From: Pseudomonas fluorescens
GTDB taxonomy: Bacteria > Pseudomonadota > Gammaproteobacteria > Pseudomonadales > Pseudomonadaceae
DNA: 64,000 bases
Reading direction: 5' to 3'
Assembly (NCBI RefSeq): GCF_902498065.1
Contig: NZ_CABVIR010000001.1
Location: 1,054,001-1,118,000, forward strand
Of the stretch, positions 9,972-18,890 are shown piece by piece. A program made the position numbers and the translations under genes. The notes under the pieces were generated by a model, which searched no databases, was not told the origin of the DNA, and saw only the letters and a list, made by a program, of their open reading frames with translations. How positions within the stretch are numbered: the stretch's first letter is position 1; each line of letters starts with the position of its first letter.

Positions 9972-11399
9972 TCAACGGTTCATCGGCGCAACAAACCGGC
10001 TTTTGGCCACGCTGTAAACATCAGGCTCATCGCTGTCGACGATCTGGAAGCTGATGCTCTGCGAGCTGCTGCTCGGCCGTTCCGTGGTCATGGCGACGGA
10101 CACCGGCACGTCGACAATTTCCCCCGGGGCCAGGCTCAGTTCGGTCCTGCCTTGCAGCTGGAAGCCGTCGCCATCGACCAGGGTCAATCGGTAGTCTTGA
10201 CGTTGCTGGGTCTTGTTGATGACTTTCAGGCTGTAGATGTTTTCGATCTGCCCCTGGCTGTTCTCGCGGAACAGGCCACGGTCCTTGCTGACGTCCAGCG
10301 ACACCATCGGCCGTTCCACCAGCGCGAGGGCGAGGGCGCCGATCATCACCAGCAACACCGCGGTGTAGCCGATCAGCCGTGGCCGCAGCAGATGGGTCTT
10401 GCCACCCTGCAACTCGTGCTCCGAGGTGTAGCTGATCAGCCCGCGGGCATAGCCCATTTTGTCCATGATCGAATCGCAGGCGTCGATACAGGCGGCGCAC
10501 CCGATGCATTCCATCTGCAAGCCATCGCGAATGTCGATGCCGGTCGGGCAGACCTGCACGCACAGTTGGCAATCGATGCAGTCGCCGAGGCCGGCGTCGG
10601 CAGGTTTCACGTCACGTTTGCGCGGGCCACGGTTTTCGCCCCGGGCGACGTCGTAGGAAATGGTCAGGGTGTCTTTGTCGAACATCACACTCTGGAACCG
10701 CGCATACGGGCACATGTGCATGCACACCGCTTCGCGCAGCCAACCGGCGTTGATGTAGGTCGCACCGGTGAAGAACAGCACCCAGAACAGGCTGACACCG
10801 CCGATCTGCAAGGTCAGCAGTTCTTCGGCCAGCGGCCGGATCGGCGTGAAGTAGCCAACAAAGGTCAGGCCGGTCAGCAAGCTGATCGCCAGCCATAATG
10901 TGTGCTTGGCGGCGCGGCGCATCAGTTTGTTCAGACCCCAGGGCGCGGCTTGCAGCTTGATCCGCTGGTTGCGCTCACCTTCGGTGATCTTCTCGCACCA
11001 CATGAAGATCCAGGTCCAGGAGCTCTGCGGGCAGGTGTAGCCGCACCAGACACGGCCGGCAAACACGGTGATCGCAAACAGGCCAAACGCCGCAATGATC
11101 AGCAGCGCCGACAACAGGATGAAATCCTGCGGCCAAAAAGTCGCACCGAAGATGTGGAATTTGCTTTCAGAAAGGTCCCAGAGCACTGCCTGACGGCCGC
11201 CCCAGTTCAACCACACGGTGCCGAAAAACAGCAGAAACAGAAAACCCGCACCGCTCATGCGCAGGGTGCGGTACAGGCCGGTGAAGCTACGGGTGTGGAT
11301 CAGGTTGTCGCTGGATTTGGCCTTCATCTTTGGACGCGAAGGCTCGATTTTTACAAATGAGTCGGGTTCTACGGTTCGGACGGGGATTCTCTCGCTCAT
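9972..11399 (-). CDS. ccoG: Cytochrome cbb3 oxidase accessory protein CcoG (FixG/RdxA)
   Basis: This is a 475-residue polytopic inner-membrane iron-sulfur protein. Several membrane helices include a CGYTCPQSSWTWIFMW segment and CMHMCPYARF. Two ferredoxin-type 4Fe-4S motifs follow (CIDCQLCVQVCPTGID and CIGCAACIDACDSIMDK). The C-terminal periplasmic Ig-like FixG domain begins after a further helix near residue 345. CcoG takes part in copper delivery for assembly of the cbb3 terminal oxidase. In pseudomonads it often sits beside ccoNOPQ; here no oxidase gene is adjacent. The start is uncertain: an in-frame ATG eight codons upstream at 11423 is possible, but neither has a strong ribosome binding site. 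I prefer MSERIPV by family resemblance. Confidence 0.9.
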   Translation of the reverse strand: MSERIPVRTVEPDSFVKIEPSRPKMKAKSSDNLIHTRSFTGLYRTLRMSGAGFLFLLFFGTVWLNWGGRQAVLWDLSESKFHIFGATFWPQDFILLSALLIIAAFGLFAITVFAGRVWCGYTCPQSSWTWIFMWCEKITEGERNQRIKLQAAPWGLNKLMRRAAKHTLWLAISLLTGLTFVGYFTPIRPLAEELLTLQIGGVSLFWVLFFTGATYINAGWLREAVCMHMCPYARFQSVMFDKDTLTISYDVARGENRGPRKRDVKPADAGLGDCIDCQLCVQVCPTGIDIRDGLQMECIGCAACIDACDSIMDKMGYARGLISYTSEHELQGGKTHLLRPRLIGYTAVLLVMIGALALALVERPMVSLDVSKDRGLFRENSQGQIENIYSLKVINKTQQRQDYRLTLVDGDGFQLQGRTELSLAPGEIVDVPVSVAMTTERPSSSSQSISFQIVDSDEPDVYSVAKSRFVAPMNR

Positions 11400-11594
11400 G
11401 GTCTTTCGCTCATCAGCCTCCATCAGGCATGAGCACTATGAGCGGCGATCTGTTTGCATAACAGACTCAGGTATCGCAATAAAAAGCGGATCAGATGAGT
11501 GTTGAACCACACCCTGCGACAAGTTGATGCACCCGTCAAAACGGGGCGCAGACGCCTATATCAGACGCCCGCGCGCGATGTTGATCGGGGTCAG

Positions 11595-11828
11595 TCAAAT
11601 CACCGAATCACTGTCGGTGGCCTTCAAATGCCGGCGACCGTCCACGGCGCCTGCTACGGTCAATGCATCGGCTTCTGCTTCGGTGATGTAGATGCGCTGG
11701 CCGTTGATGTCCACCGCTGACATGGCTTTGGCGCCGTCGGTGACGATGGTGACGTCGGGACACAGACGAATTTCTTCGCCGTTCTCCGTGGTAAAGAAGC
11801 AAGTCTGGTTTTCGATGCGCACAGTCAT
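11595..11828 (-). CDS. Small DUF3203-family protein
   Basis: This 77-residue acidic soluble protein starts MTVRIENQTCFFTTENGEEI and contains the conserved-looking stretch AMSAVDINGQRIYITEAEAD. It matches what I recall of DUF3203, a small pseudomonad family of unknown function. A good GAGAGGTCC-type leader lies before the ATG (GGACCTCTCC upstream on the coding strand). It is divergent from the mgtC-like gene, with a 122-base shared promoter region. Confidence 0.75.
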   Translation of the reverse strand: MTVRIENQTCFFTTENGEEIRLCPDVTIVTDGAKAMSAVDINGQRIYITEAEADALTVAGAVDGRRHLKATDSDSVI

Positions 11829-11950
11829 GGAGAGGTCCTTTTTTCTGCGGAGTCTTAACTGTTAGGGCACATCCCGCCGCCATCGTTCTGTGCAACCGAT
11901 TAATGGTCGGCGCGGTCCATCCTCTATCGATCATTTACAGGGATTGCACC

Positions 11951-12460
11951 ATGGACGCCTGGTGGCATGAGGTTTGGGTGACGCTGCAAGCGGAGTTCGC
12001 CGACATCGGCGACGCCTCGCAATTGACACGTATCACGGTAAGACTGTTGATAGCCGCCGTGTTGGGCGGGATTCTCGGTTTTGAACGCGAGCACAAAGGC
12101 AAGGCCGCCGGTGTGCGTACGCACATGCTGGTGGCGCTGGGGGCCGCGCTGTTTGTGCTGGTGCCGCAGATGTCCGGCTCTCAGGCCGATGCGATGAGTC
12201 GGGTGGTGCAAGGGGTGATCGCCGGGATCGGCTTCCTCGGCGCCGGGACCATCCTGAAAAACCAGGAAGGCGATGAGGGCCACGTGAAAGGCCTGACCAC
12301 CGCCGCCGGGTTGTGGATGACCGCAGCCATTGGTGTTTCCGCCGGGTTGGGGCGTGAGGCGACGGCGGTATTCAGTACGTTGCTGGCGTTGGTGATCTTT
12401 AGTGTGATGCCGAGGATTGTGAGGATGCTCGAAAAAAGCGATTCGGAAGATAAACCTTAG
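11951..12460 (+). CDS. MgtC/SapB-family inner-membrane protein
   Basis: The 169-residue protein starts at MDAWWHEVWV. The in-frame codon at 11903 is rejected because it adds an unrelated tail. The family signature is clear: GGILGFEREHKGKAAGVRTH around residue 40, then IAGIGFLGAGTILK and LTTAAGLWMTAAIGV. At least four membrane helices are visible. MgtC-family proteins modulate adaptation to low Mg2+ and membrane potential. This short form has only the N-terminal membrane domain and lacks the C-terminal ACT-like domain of virulence-associated MgtC, so it is better called MgtC/SapB-like. I see no Mg2+-sensing leader in the short upstream region. Confidence 0.88.
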   Translation: MDAWWHEVWVTLQAEFADIGDASQLTRITVRLLIAAVLGGILGFEREHKGKAAGVRTHMLVALGAALFVLVPQMSGSQADAMSRVVQGVIAGIGFLGAGTILKNQEGDEGHVKGLTTAAGLWMTAAIGVSAGLGREATAVFSTLLALVIFSVMPRIVRMLEKSDSEDKP

Positions 12461-12675
12461 CGACTATTAGGTGCCCGTTCAGATGCCGGTTCAGGTTCGG
12501 TCATATTCAATGCCGATTGGACGTCCCAATGGTTTTCATTTGCTAACTCGTTTTGGGAGAAATCGAAGCTCCGATAACGCAGGTCAATGTCGTGAGCGAG
12601 TGAGCTCTTGACGGCCTTTTCCGGTTGCTCGCGATCGATCATGAAATAAAGTAGCTCGTAGTTGAATAGTTTCAC
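12457..12675 (-). CDS. Hypothetical small protein (uncertain)
   Basis: A GTG-started frame of 72 codons overlaps the mgtC-like stop tail to tail by four bases. The product (N-terminus MKLFNYELLYFMIDREQPEK) is not recognised and has no clear ribosome binding site. The region is more AT-rich than its surroundings. An adjacent minus-strand frame just upstream (12584-12775, starting MSSIFFSVSSFTESVSAQRS) also reads like protein, so the two may be halves of one frameshifted gene. Treat as a possible gene remnant. Confidence 0.35.
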   Translation of the reverse strand: MKLFNYELLYFMIDREQPEKAVKSSLAHDIDLRYRSFDFSQNELANENHWDVQSALNMTEPEPASERAPNSR

Positions 12676-13020
12676 TTTCAGGCCAGCCGTCGCTCAGTGA
12701 TTCACGGTTGAGCGCAGATCGTTGTGCGCTCACGCTTTCTGTAAAGCTGCTGACACTGAAAAATATTGATGACATGGCTGGATGCTCTGGCTTAAGGGAC
12801 TGGGGTATCTAAGAGCATGCAAGGGGATTTCGTAAAGCATTCGATAGCGGGAAATGTCACTACAGGATCGGTACTACACCGTTCTGGGAAAAAACCTTGT
12901 AGGAACGTGCTCGCGAAACGCCCGACCTCGCGTTGGGGTTCAAGCTTGCGGCGTTATCGTTGACGATCTTCGCGAGCAAGCTCGCTCCTACAATGCGGCG
13001 AGGGCGCATCAGAGCCATCA
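12676..13020. other. Intergenic stretch without a supported gene
   Basis: The first half is relatively AT-rich, with only the weak minus-strand frame mentioned for 12457-12675. The second half contains a paired REP element at 12898-12992. No RNA gene or strong promoter is recognised. Confidence 0.6.
12898..12992. repeat. Paired REP element
   Basis: Outer arms beginning TTGTAGGAACGTGCTCGCGA at 12898 and ending in the near-complement TCGCGAGCAAGCTCGCTCCT just before 12990 enclose an unrelated spacer of about 50 bases. Confidence 0.75.
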
Positions 13021-13188
13021 TCACTCCGGCACAACGATCACCGGCGGCATCGTCTCCGGCGGATCTTCCCTTGGTGGCGGGGTGGTCCCCGGCGGTTCCT
13101 GCTCGGGCACCGGCGCAGGTTCAGTCGGTGGAATCGTCGGGCTATCGATATTCGGATCAGGCGTTTCGGCCGGGATTGGGATACTCAT
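13021..13188 (-). CDS. Proline-rich acidic 55-residue protein
   Basis: The ATG at 13188 has a strong Shine-Dalgarno sequence (GGAGG, 8 bases upstream), which fixes the start over an in-frame codon at 13242. The 55-residue product contains 20 prolines, 10 Asp/Glu and one Arg. It starts MSIPIPAETPDPN and ends PPVIVVPE. It has no hydrophobic signal or cysteine, so it is probably an extended, disordered cytosolic protein. The gene diverges from glgE, with about 215 bases between the starts. I recall similar tiny proline-rich proteins annotated as hypothetical beside this locus in other pseudomonads, but its function is unknown. Confidence 0.65.
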   Translation of the reverse strand: MSIPIPAETPDPNIDSPTIPPTEPAPVPEQEPPGTTPPPREDPPETMPPVIVVPE

Positions 13189-13404
13189 CGTTGAAGCCTC
13201 CAGTGGCAGATGGCGCAAGTCGTGCTTAAGTGGATTGACCACCGCGCACAGGAATTGATTCCACCGAAGATCCGGGCAAATCCACGTGAACTTTACCGAG
13301 GCCTGTCGCTCGGAACCTAAGTGAGTTCATTCCGGGGCCGCTGGCCTTGCGCGAACGACGATCAGGTACAAGAGCGTCCATGGGGCGTAAAGGAGAGATG
13401 CTCG

Positions 13405-15399
13405 ATGACTGCAGAAAAACCGACAGAGCTGAACTACAACCCTCATATGCCGCTGTCGCAGGCCTTGTTGCTGCCGCGCATCGCCATTGAAAACACCATG
13501 CCGACCCTTGATGGCGGGCAATTCGCCGTTAAGGCCGTGATCGGACAAGACGTGGTGGTCACGAGTAAAGTCTTCGCCGACGGGCACGACAAACTGGCCG
13601 TTCGGGTTCGCTGGCGTGCTGCCGATGATGACGCCTGGCAAAGCGAAGTCATGGGTGAGCTGGGCAATAACGGGTATCAAGGCCAATTCCGCGTCGCGCG
13701 TCAGGGCCGTTATGTGTTCTGCATTGAGGCCTGGATCGATCAGTTCGCCAGCTTCTGCTATGAGCTGGAGAAGAAGCACTCGGCCCGGGTGCCCGTCAGT
13801 CTTGAGTTGCAGGAAGGTCGCACCCTGGTTCAACAGGCAGCCGAACGCTCCGAAGGTCAACTGAGTGAAGCGTTGGCAGCGCTGCACCACGAACTGGCCG
13901 GGTTGCTCGAAATCGAGCAGGTGGCGCTGTTTCTGCACCATCGCAGCGCTGATCTGATGGCTCAGGCCGATCACCGCGCCTATTTGAGCCTCAGCCCCGA
14001 GTATCCGCTGGACGTCGAACGTGAGATCGCGCAGTTCGCCAGTTGGTATGAGTTGTTTCCGCGCTCGATCACCGACGATCCGGCCCGTCATGGCACTTTT
14101 AACGACGTGCATTCGCGGCTGCCGATGATTCAGGACATGGGTTTTGACGTGCTGTACTTTCCGCCGATCCACCCGATCGGACGCAGCTACCGCAAAGGCC
14201 CGAACAACTCCCTCACCGCCGGCCCTGACGATCCGGGCAGCCCGTATGCCATTGGCAGCGAAGAGGGCGGGCATGAGGCGATCCACTCGGAACTGGGCAC
14301 CCGCGAAGACTTTCGTCGGCTGGTTGCCGCAGCCGCCGACCATGGCCTGGAAATCGCACTCGACTTCGCCATCCAGTGTTCCCAGGATCATCCGTGGCTC
14401 AAACAGCATCCCGGCTGGTTCAACTGGCGTCCGGACGGCACGATCAAATACGCCGAGAACCCGCCGAAGAAGTATCAGGACATCGTCAACGTCGACTTCT
14501 ATGCCGCTGACGCGATTCCTAGCCTCTGGGTCGAATTGCGCGACATCGTGGTCGGCTGGGTCGAGGAGGGCGTGAAGATCTTTCGCGTCGATAACCCCCA
14601 CACCAAGCCGCTGCCGTTCTGGCAATGGCTGATCGCCGATGTACGGGCGCTGTACCCGGAAGTGATCTTCCTCGCCGAAGCCTTTACCACGCCGGCAATG
14701 ATGGCGCGTCTGGGCAAGGTCGGTTACTCGCAGAGCTACACCTACTTCACCTGGCGCAACACCAAGTACGAACTGTCGACGTACTTCACCGAGTTGAACG
14801 AGTCGCCGTGGCGCGAATGCTACCGGCCGAATTTCTTCGTCAACACCCCCGACATAAACCCGGCGTTTTTGCATGAGTCGGGACGCGCCGGTTTTCTCAT
14901 CCGCGCAGCGTTGGCGACCATGGGCTCCGGGTTGTGGGGCATGTATTCCGGGTTTGAGCTCTGTGAAGCCGCACCCGTGCCGGGGAAGGAGGAATACCTC
15001 AATTCCGAGAAGTACGAGATTCGTCCAAGAGACTTCAATGCGCCTGGCAACATCATCGCCGAAATCGCGCAACTCAATCGTATTCGTCGGCAAAACCCGG
15101 CGTTGCACACGCATTTAGGGCTTACGGTCTACAACGCCTGGAATGACAACATTCTGTATTTCGGCAAACGCAGCGCGGATGGCAGCAATTTCATTCTGGT
15201 GGCCGTCAGCCTCGATCCGCATAACGTTCAGGAAGCGAATTTCGAATTGCCGCTGTGGGAAATGGGTTTGCCTGACGACGCCAGCACCCAGGGCGAGGAT
15301 TTGATGAGTGGTCATCGCTGGACCTGGCACGGCAAGTACCAGTTCATGCGGATCGACCCGGCACATCAGCCGTTCGGGATTTGGCGCATCACGGCTTAG
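13405..15399 (+). CDS. glgE: Alpha-1,4-glucan:maltose-1-phosphate maltosyltransferase GlgE
   Basis: The 664-residue protein starts at the ATG at 13405, preceded by AAGGAG with 9-base spacing; the upstream GTG at 13321 lacks support. It is a GH13_3 enzyme. An N-terminal beta domain carries a helical insertion (about residues 130-200). The catalytic barrel includes HPIGRSYRKGPNN and the nucleophile Asp near residue 396 in IFRVDNPHTKPLPFW. The acid/base Glu is in IFLAEAFT, and a C-terminal domain completes the protein. GlgE adds maltosyl units from maltose-1-phosphate to the non-reducing ends of alpha-1,4-glucan in the cytosol. The next gene makes the donor from trehalose or maltose, and glgB introduces branches, so the three form a complete GlgE pathway. 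Confidence 0.95.
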   Translation: MTAEKPTELNYNPHMPLSQALLLPRIAIENTMPTLDGGQFAVKAVIGQDVVVTSKVFADGHDKLAVRVRWRAADDDAWQSEVMGELGNNGYQGQFRVARQGRYVFCIEAWIDQFASFCYELEKKHSARVPVSLELQEGRTLVQQAAERSEGQLSEALAALHHELAGLLEIEQVALFLHHRSADLMAQADHRAYLSLSPEYPLDVEREIAQFASWYELFPRSITDDPARHGTFNDVHSRLPMIQDMGFDVLYFPPIHPIGRSYRKGPNNSLTAGPDDPGSPYAIGSEEGGHEAIHSELGTREDFRRLVAAAADHGLEIALDFAIQCSQDHPWLKQHPGWFNWRPDGTIKYAENPPKKYQDIVNVDFYAADAIPSLWVELRDIVVGWVEEGVKIFRVDNPHTKPLPFWQWLIADVRALYPEVIFLAEAFTTPAMMARLGKVGYSQSYTYFTWRNTKYELSTYFTELNESPWRECYRPNFFVNTPDINPAFLHESGRAGFLIRAALATMGSGLWGMYSGFELCEAAPVPGKEEYLNSEKYEIRPRDFNAPGNIIAEIAQLNRIRRQNPALHTHLGLTVYNAWNDNILYFGKRSADGSNFILVAVSLDPHNVQEANFELPLWEMGLPDDASTQGEDLMSGHRWTWHGKYQFMRIDPAHQPFGIWRITA

Positions 15400-15408
15400 C
15401 CCCGGCAC

Positions 15409-15499
15409 CTGTGGGAGCTGCCTGCTCGCCAAGGGGTCAGCACATCCAACATCCATGTCGCCTGCTACATCGTCTTCGCGAGCAGGCTCGCTCCCACAG
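15409..15499. repeat. Paired REP element inside the glgE operon
   Basis: CTGTGGGAG...GCTCG at the left and the complementary CGCGAGCAGGCTCGCTCCCACAG-type arm at the right lie in the 147-base gap between glgE and treS. Such a hairpin could give the two parts of the transcript different stability. Confidence 0.75.
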
Positions 15500-15546
15500 G
15501 GAGGGGCTAGGCCCGGCGGATTTTTCGAATTCAACAGGAGTTCCAA

Positions 15547-18500
15547 ATGGCGAAGAAACCCAAGGCTGCCACCTTTATCAAGGACCCGCTCTGGTACAAG
15601 GATGCGGTGATCTACCAGGTTCACGTTAAGTCTTTTTTCGACTCCAACAATGACGGGATCGGCGACTTTCCTGGCCTTATCGCCAAACTCGATTACATTG
15701 CCGACCTCGGCGTCAATACCATCTGGCTGTTGCCGTTCTATCCGTCGCCACGGCGCGATGACGGTTACGACATCGCCGAATATCGCGGCGTGCATCCCGA
15801 TTACGGGACCATGGCCGATGCCAGGCGCTTTATCTCTGAAGCGCACAAACGCGGCTTGCGGGTGATTACCGAACTTGTCATCAACCACACCTCGGACCAG
15901 CACGCGTGGTTCCAGCGTGCGCGTAAAGCCAAACCCGGTTCGGCGGCGCGGGACTTTTACGTGTGGTCCGATGACGATCAAAAATACGATGGCACCCGCA
16001 TCATCTTTCTTGACACTGAAAAGTCCAACTGGACCTGGGACCCGGTCGCCGGCCAGTACTTCTGGCACCGTTTCTATTCCCACCAGCCGGACCTGAACTT
16101 CGATAACCCGCAAGTCATGAAAGCCGTGCTGTCGGTGATGCGCTATTGGCTGGACATGGGCATCGACGGTTTGCGTCTGGATGCGATTCCGTACCTCATC
16201 GAACGCGATGGCACCAACAACGAAAACCTGCCCGAGACCCACGACGTCCTCAAGCAGATTCGGGCCGAAATCGACGCCAATTACCCCGATCGCATGCTGC
16301 TCGCCGAGGCCAATCAGTGGCCGGAAGATACGCAACTGTACTTCGGTGACACCGATAAAAAAGGCCTGAACGGCGACGAATGCCACATGGCCTTTCACTT
16401 CCCGCTGATGCCACGGATGTACATGGCGCTGGCCCAGGAAGACCGCTTCCCGATCACCGACATTCTGCGTCAGACCCCGGAAATTCCGGCCAACTGCCAG
16501 TGGGCGATTTTCCTGCGCAACCACGATGAGCTGACCCTGGAAATGGTCACCGACAAGGAGCGCGATTACCTGTGGAATTACTACGCCGCCGACCGTCGAG
16601 CGCGGATCAACCTGGGGATTCGCCGTCGCCTCGCGCCGCTGATGGAGCGTGACCGTCGTCGCGTCGAATTGCTCAACAGCCTGCTGCTGTCGATGCCTGG
16701 TACGCCGACGATGTATTACGGCGATGAAATCGGCATGGGCGACAACATCTACCTCGGCGACCGCGACGGCGTGCGTACGCCGATGCAGTGGTCGATCGAC
16801 CGTAACGGCGGATTCTCCCGCGCCGACCCGGCGAGCCTGGTGTTGCCACCGATCATGGACCCGCAATACGGTTACCTGTCGGTCAACGTCGAAACCCAGG
16901 CCGGCGACCCGCATTCGTTATTGAACTGGACCCGCCGCATGCTCGCGGTGCGCAAGCAGTCCAAGGCCTTCGGCCGTGGCACGCTGAAAATGCTGTCGCC
17001 GAGCAATCGTCGAATTCTGGCCTACACCCGTGAATTTACCGGGGCCGACGGCAAGAACGAGATCATCCTGTGCGTGGCCAACGTGTCCCGTAGCGCGCAA
17101 GCGGCAGAGCTGGACCTGTCGGCCTACGTCGGCATGGTGCCGGTTGAGATGCTCGGCGGTAATGCGTTCCCACCGATTGGTCAGCTGAATTTTCTCCTGA
17201 CCCTGGCACCGTATGGTTTCTATTGGTTTGCGCTGGCCGCAGAAAACCAGATGCCTAGCTGGCATGTCGAGCCGGCGCAAAGCCTGCCGGACTTCACTAC
17301 CCTGGTACTGAAGAAACGCATGGAGGAACTGCTTGAAGCGCCGTCCCGCGACACGCTGGAGCAGGGCATCTTGCCGAACTGGTTGCAAAACCGCCGCTGG
17401 TTCGCCGGCAAAGACAAGTCCATCGACAAGGTCAACCTGGCTTACGGCGTGCGCTTCGGTGATGCGCTGCATCCGGTGCTGTTGAGTGAAATCGAAGTCA
17501 CCAGCGGCGGACAGACCAGCCGTTATCAGCTGCCGTTCGGCTTCATTGCGGACGATCAGGTGGGCCCCGCGTTGCCGCAGCAACTGGCGCTGTCTCGGGT
17601 TCGGCGCGGGCCTCAAGTGGGTTTGATTACCGATGCATTCAGTCTTGAACACTTCATTCGCGCTGTCCTGCAAGGCATGCAGGACAACACCGTGTTGCCT
17701 TCCGATGGCGGCGAGATTCGTTTCGAGCCGACTGCCGAGCTGGGCAAACTGGGCCTGACGGCTGAATCGGAAGTGCGTTACCTGTCGGCCGAACAGTCCA
17801 ACAGCTCGGTGGTGATCGGCAGCAGCCTGGTGCTCAAGCTGATCCGCAAGGTCGCCTCGGGCGTGCATCCGGAACTGGAAATGAGTGCGTACCTGACCGG
17901 TGCAGGCTTCGCCAATATCTCGCCGTTGCTGGGGTCGGTGGTGCGCCGCGATGCCAAGGGCGAAGACAACCTGCTGATGATCGCCCAAGGCTATCTGAGC
18001 AATCAGGGCGATGCGTGGGAGTGGACGCAGAACAACCTCGAACGGGCATTGCGCGATGAACTCGCCGATGCCATGTCGGAGCAGGAACAGCACTACAACG
18101 CCCTCGGCGAACTGCGTGACTTCGCCGGCATGCTTGGTCAGCGCTTGGGGGAAATGCATCAGGTACTGGCAGCGCCGACGGACAATCCGGACTTCGCTCC
18201 GCAAGTCACTACGCAAAAAGAGGCCCTGGCTTCGGCCAAGGATGTCGCCGCGCAACTGGAGCACGCGCTGAAGTTGCTCAAAGAGCATCAAAACCAACTG
18301 AACCCGGCGGACAAAACCCTGGTCACTCGTTTACTGGACAACAGAAAAGCCATCCTCGGCCACGTCCAGGAACTGGGCAAAAAAGCGATCGGTGGTTTGC
18401 GCATTCGTGTCCATGGCGACTTGCACCTCGGGCAAGTGCTGGTGATCAAGGGCGACGCTTACCTGATCGACTTTGAAGGTGAGCCGGCACGTCCACTGGC

Positions 18501-18888
18501 TGAGCGACGCGGCAAGCACAGTCCTTACAAGGACGTCAGCGGTGTCTTGCGCTCGTTCGATTACGCGGCCGCCATGGCGATCAACGTGCACAACGTCGAT
18601 AACACCGCCGAGGCCCAGGCAGCACGGTTACGGGTCTCGGATCGCTATTTAAATGAGGCGAAACAGGCATTTGTCGACGCTTATCGGCTGGCGGCAGCTA
18701 GTCTTGCTCATGCATGGCAAGATCCGGAAGGCGAGGACGCCGCGCTGGCGTTGTTCGGTCTGGAGAAAGCGGCGTATGAGGTGGCCTATGAGGCAGAGAA
18801 TCGGCCCACTTGGCTGCCTGTGCCGTTGCACGGTTTATATGGACTATTGAGTGGGCTTAAACCCTTTTCCGATCTTGGTGGAGAGTAG
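15547..18888 (+). CDS. treS: Trehalose synthase-maltokinase fusion (TreS-Mak/Pep2)
   Basis: The 1113-residue protein is preceded by a clear AGGAG. Residues 1-545 or so are a GH13_16 trehalose synthase: [20 protein letters not shown], nucleophile Asp212 in [15 protein letters not shown], acid/base Glu254 in [11 protein letters not shown], and RNHDELTLE near 324. It interconverts maltose and trehalose. From about residue 560 a maltokinase domain follows, with the phosphotransferase-like [10 protein letters not shown] catalytic loop near residue 957 and [15 protein letters not shown] after it. It makes maltose-1-phosphate from maltose and ATP. Stand-alone TreS is about 600 residues, so the length itself shows the fusion. 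It feeds GlgE, encoded just upstream. Confidence 0.95.
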   Translation: MAKKPKAATFIKDPLWYKDAVIYQVHVKSFFDSNNDGIGDFPGLIAKLDYIADLGVNTIWLLPFYPSPRRDDGYDIAEYRGVHPDYGTMADARRFISEAHKRGLRVITELVINHTSDQHAWFQRARKAKPGSAARDFYVWSDDDQKYDGTRIIFLDTEKSNWTWDPVAGQYFWHRFYSHQPDLNFDNPQVMKAVLSVMRYWLDMGIDGLRLDAIPYLIERDGTNNENLPETHDVLKQIRAEIDANYPDRMLLAEANQWPEDTQLYFGDTDKKGLNGDECHMAFHFPLMPRMYMALAQEDRFPITDILRQTPEIPANCQWAIFLRNHDELTLEMVTDKERDYLWNYYAADRRARINLGIRRRLAPLMERDRRRVELLNSLLLSMPGTPTMYYGDEIGMGDNIYLGDRDGVRTPMQWSIDRNGGFSRADPASLVLPPIMDPQYGYLSVNVETQAGDPHSLLNWTRRMLAVRKQSKAFGRGTLKMLSPSNRRILAYTREFTGADGKNEIILCVANVSRSAQAAELDLSAYVGMVPVEMLGGNAFPPIGQLNFLLTLAPYGFYWFALAAENQMPSWHVEPAQSLPDFTTLVLKKRMEELLEAPSRDTLEQGILPNWLQNRRWFAGKDKSIDKVNLAYGVRFGDALHPVLLSEIEVTSGGQTSRYQLPFGFIADDQVGPALPQQLALSRVRRGPQVGLITDAFSLEHFIRAVLQGMQDNTVLPSDGGEIRFEPTAELGKLGLTAESEVRYLSAEQSNSSVVIGSSLVLKLIRKVASGVHPELEMSAYLTGAGFANISPLLGSVVRRDAKGEDNLLMIAQGYLSNQGDAWEWTQNNLERALRDELADAMSEQEQHYNALGELRDFAGMLGQRLGEMHQVLAAPTDNPDFAPQVTTQKEALASAKDVAAQLEHALKLLKEHQNQLNPADKTLVTRLLDNRKAILGHVQELGKKAIGGLRIRVHGDLHLGQVLVIKGDAYLIDFEGEPARPLAERRGKHSPYKDVSGVLRSFDYAAAMAINVHNVDNTAEAQAARLRVSDRYLNEAKQAFVDAYRLAAASLAHAWQDPEGEDAALALFGLEKAAYEVAYEAENRPTWLPVPLHGLYGLLSGLKPFSDLGGE

Positions 18889-18890
18889 TC

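Noticed and set aside
11424..11594. Anr/FNR box upstream of ccoG
   Set aside because: A TTGAT half-site at 11580 is followed by GTCAG rather than ATCAA, and the spacing does not fit TTGAT-N4-ATCAA.
11829..11950. Mg2+-responsive leader upstream of the mgtC-like gene
   Set aside because: The region is only 122 bases and shared with a divergent gene. I see no leader peptide or conserved riboswitch pattern.
13327..15114. A 595-codon open frame antisense to glgE
   Set aside because: It is a shadow of the high-GC third-position pattern of glgE. It has no ribosome binding site and a His/Arg/Gln-rich composition typical of antisense frames.
15115..16914. A 599-codon open frame antisense to treS
   Set aside because: It ends opposite glgE and covers the treS barrel in antisense. 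No start signal or recognisable domain.
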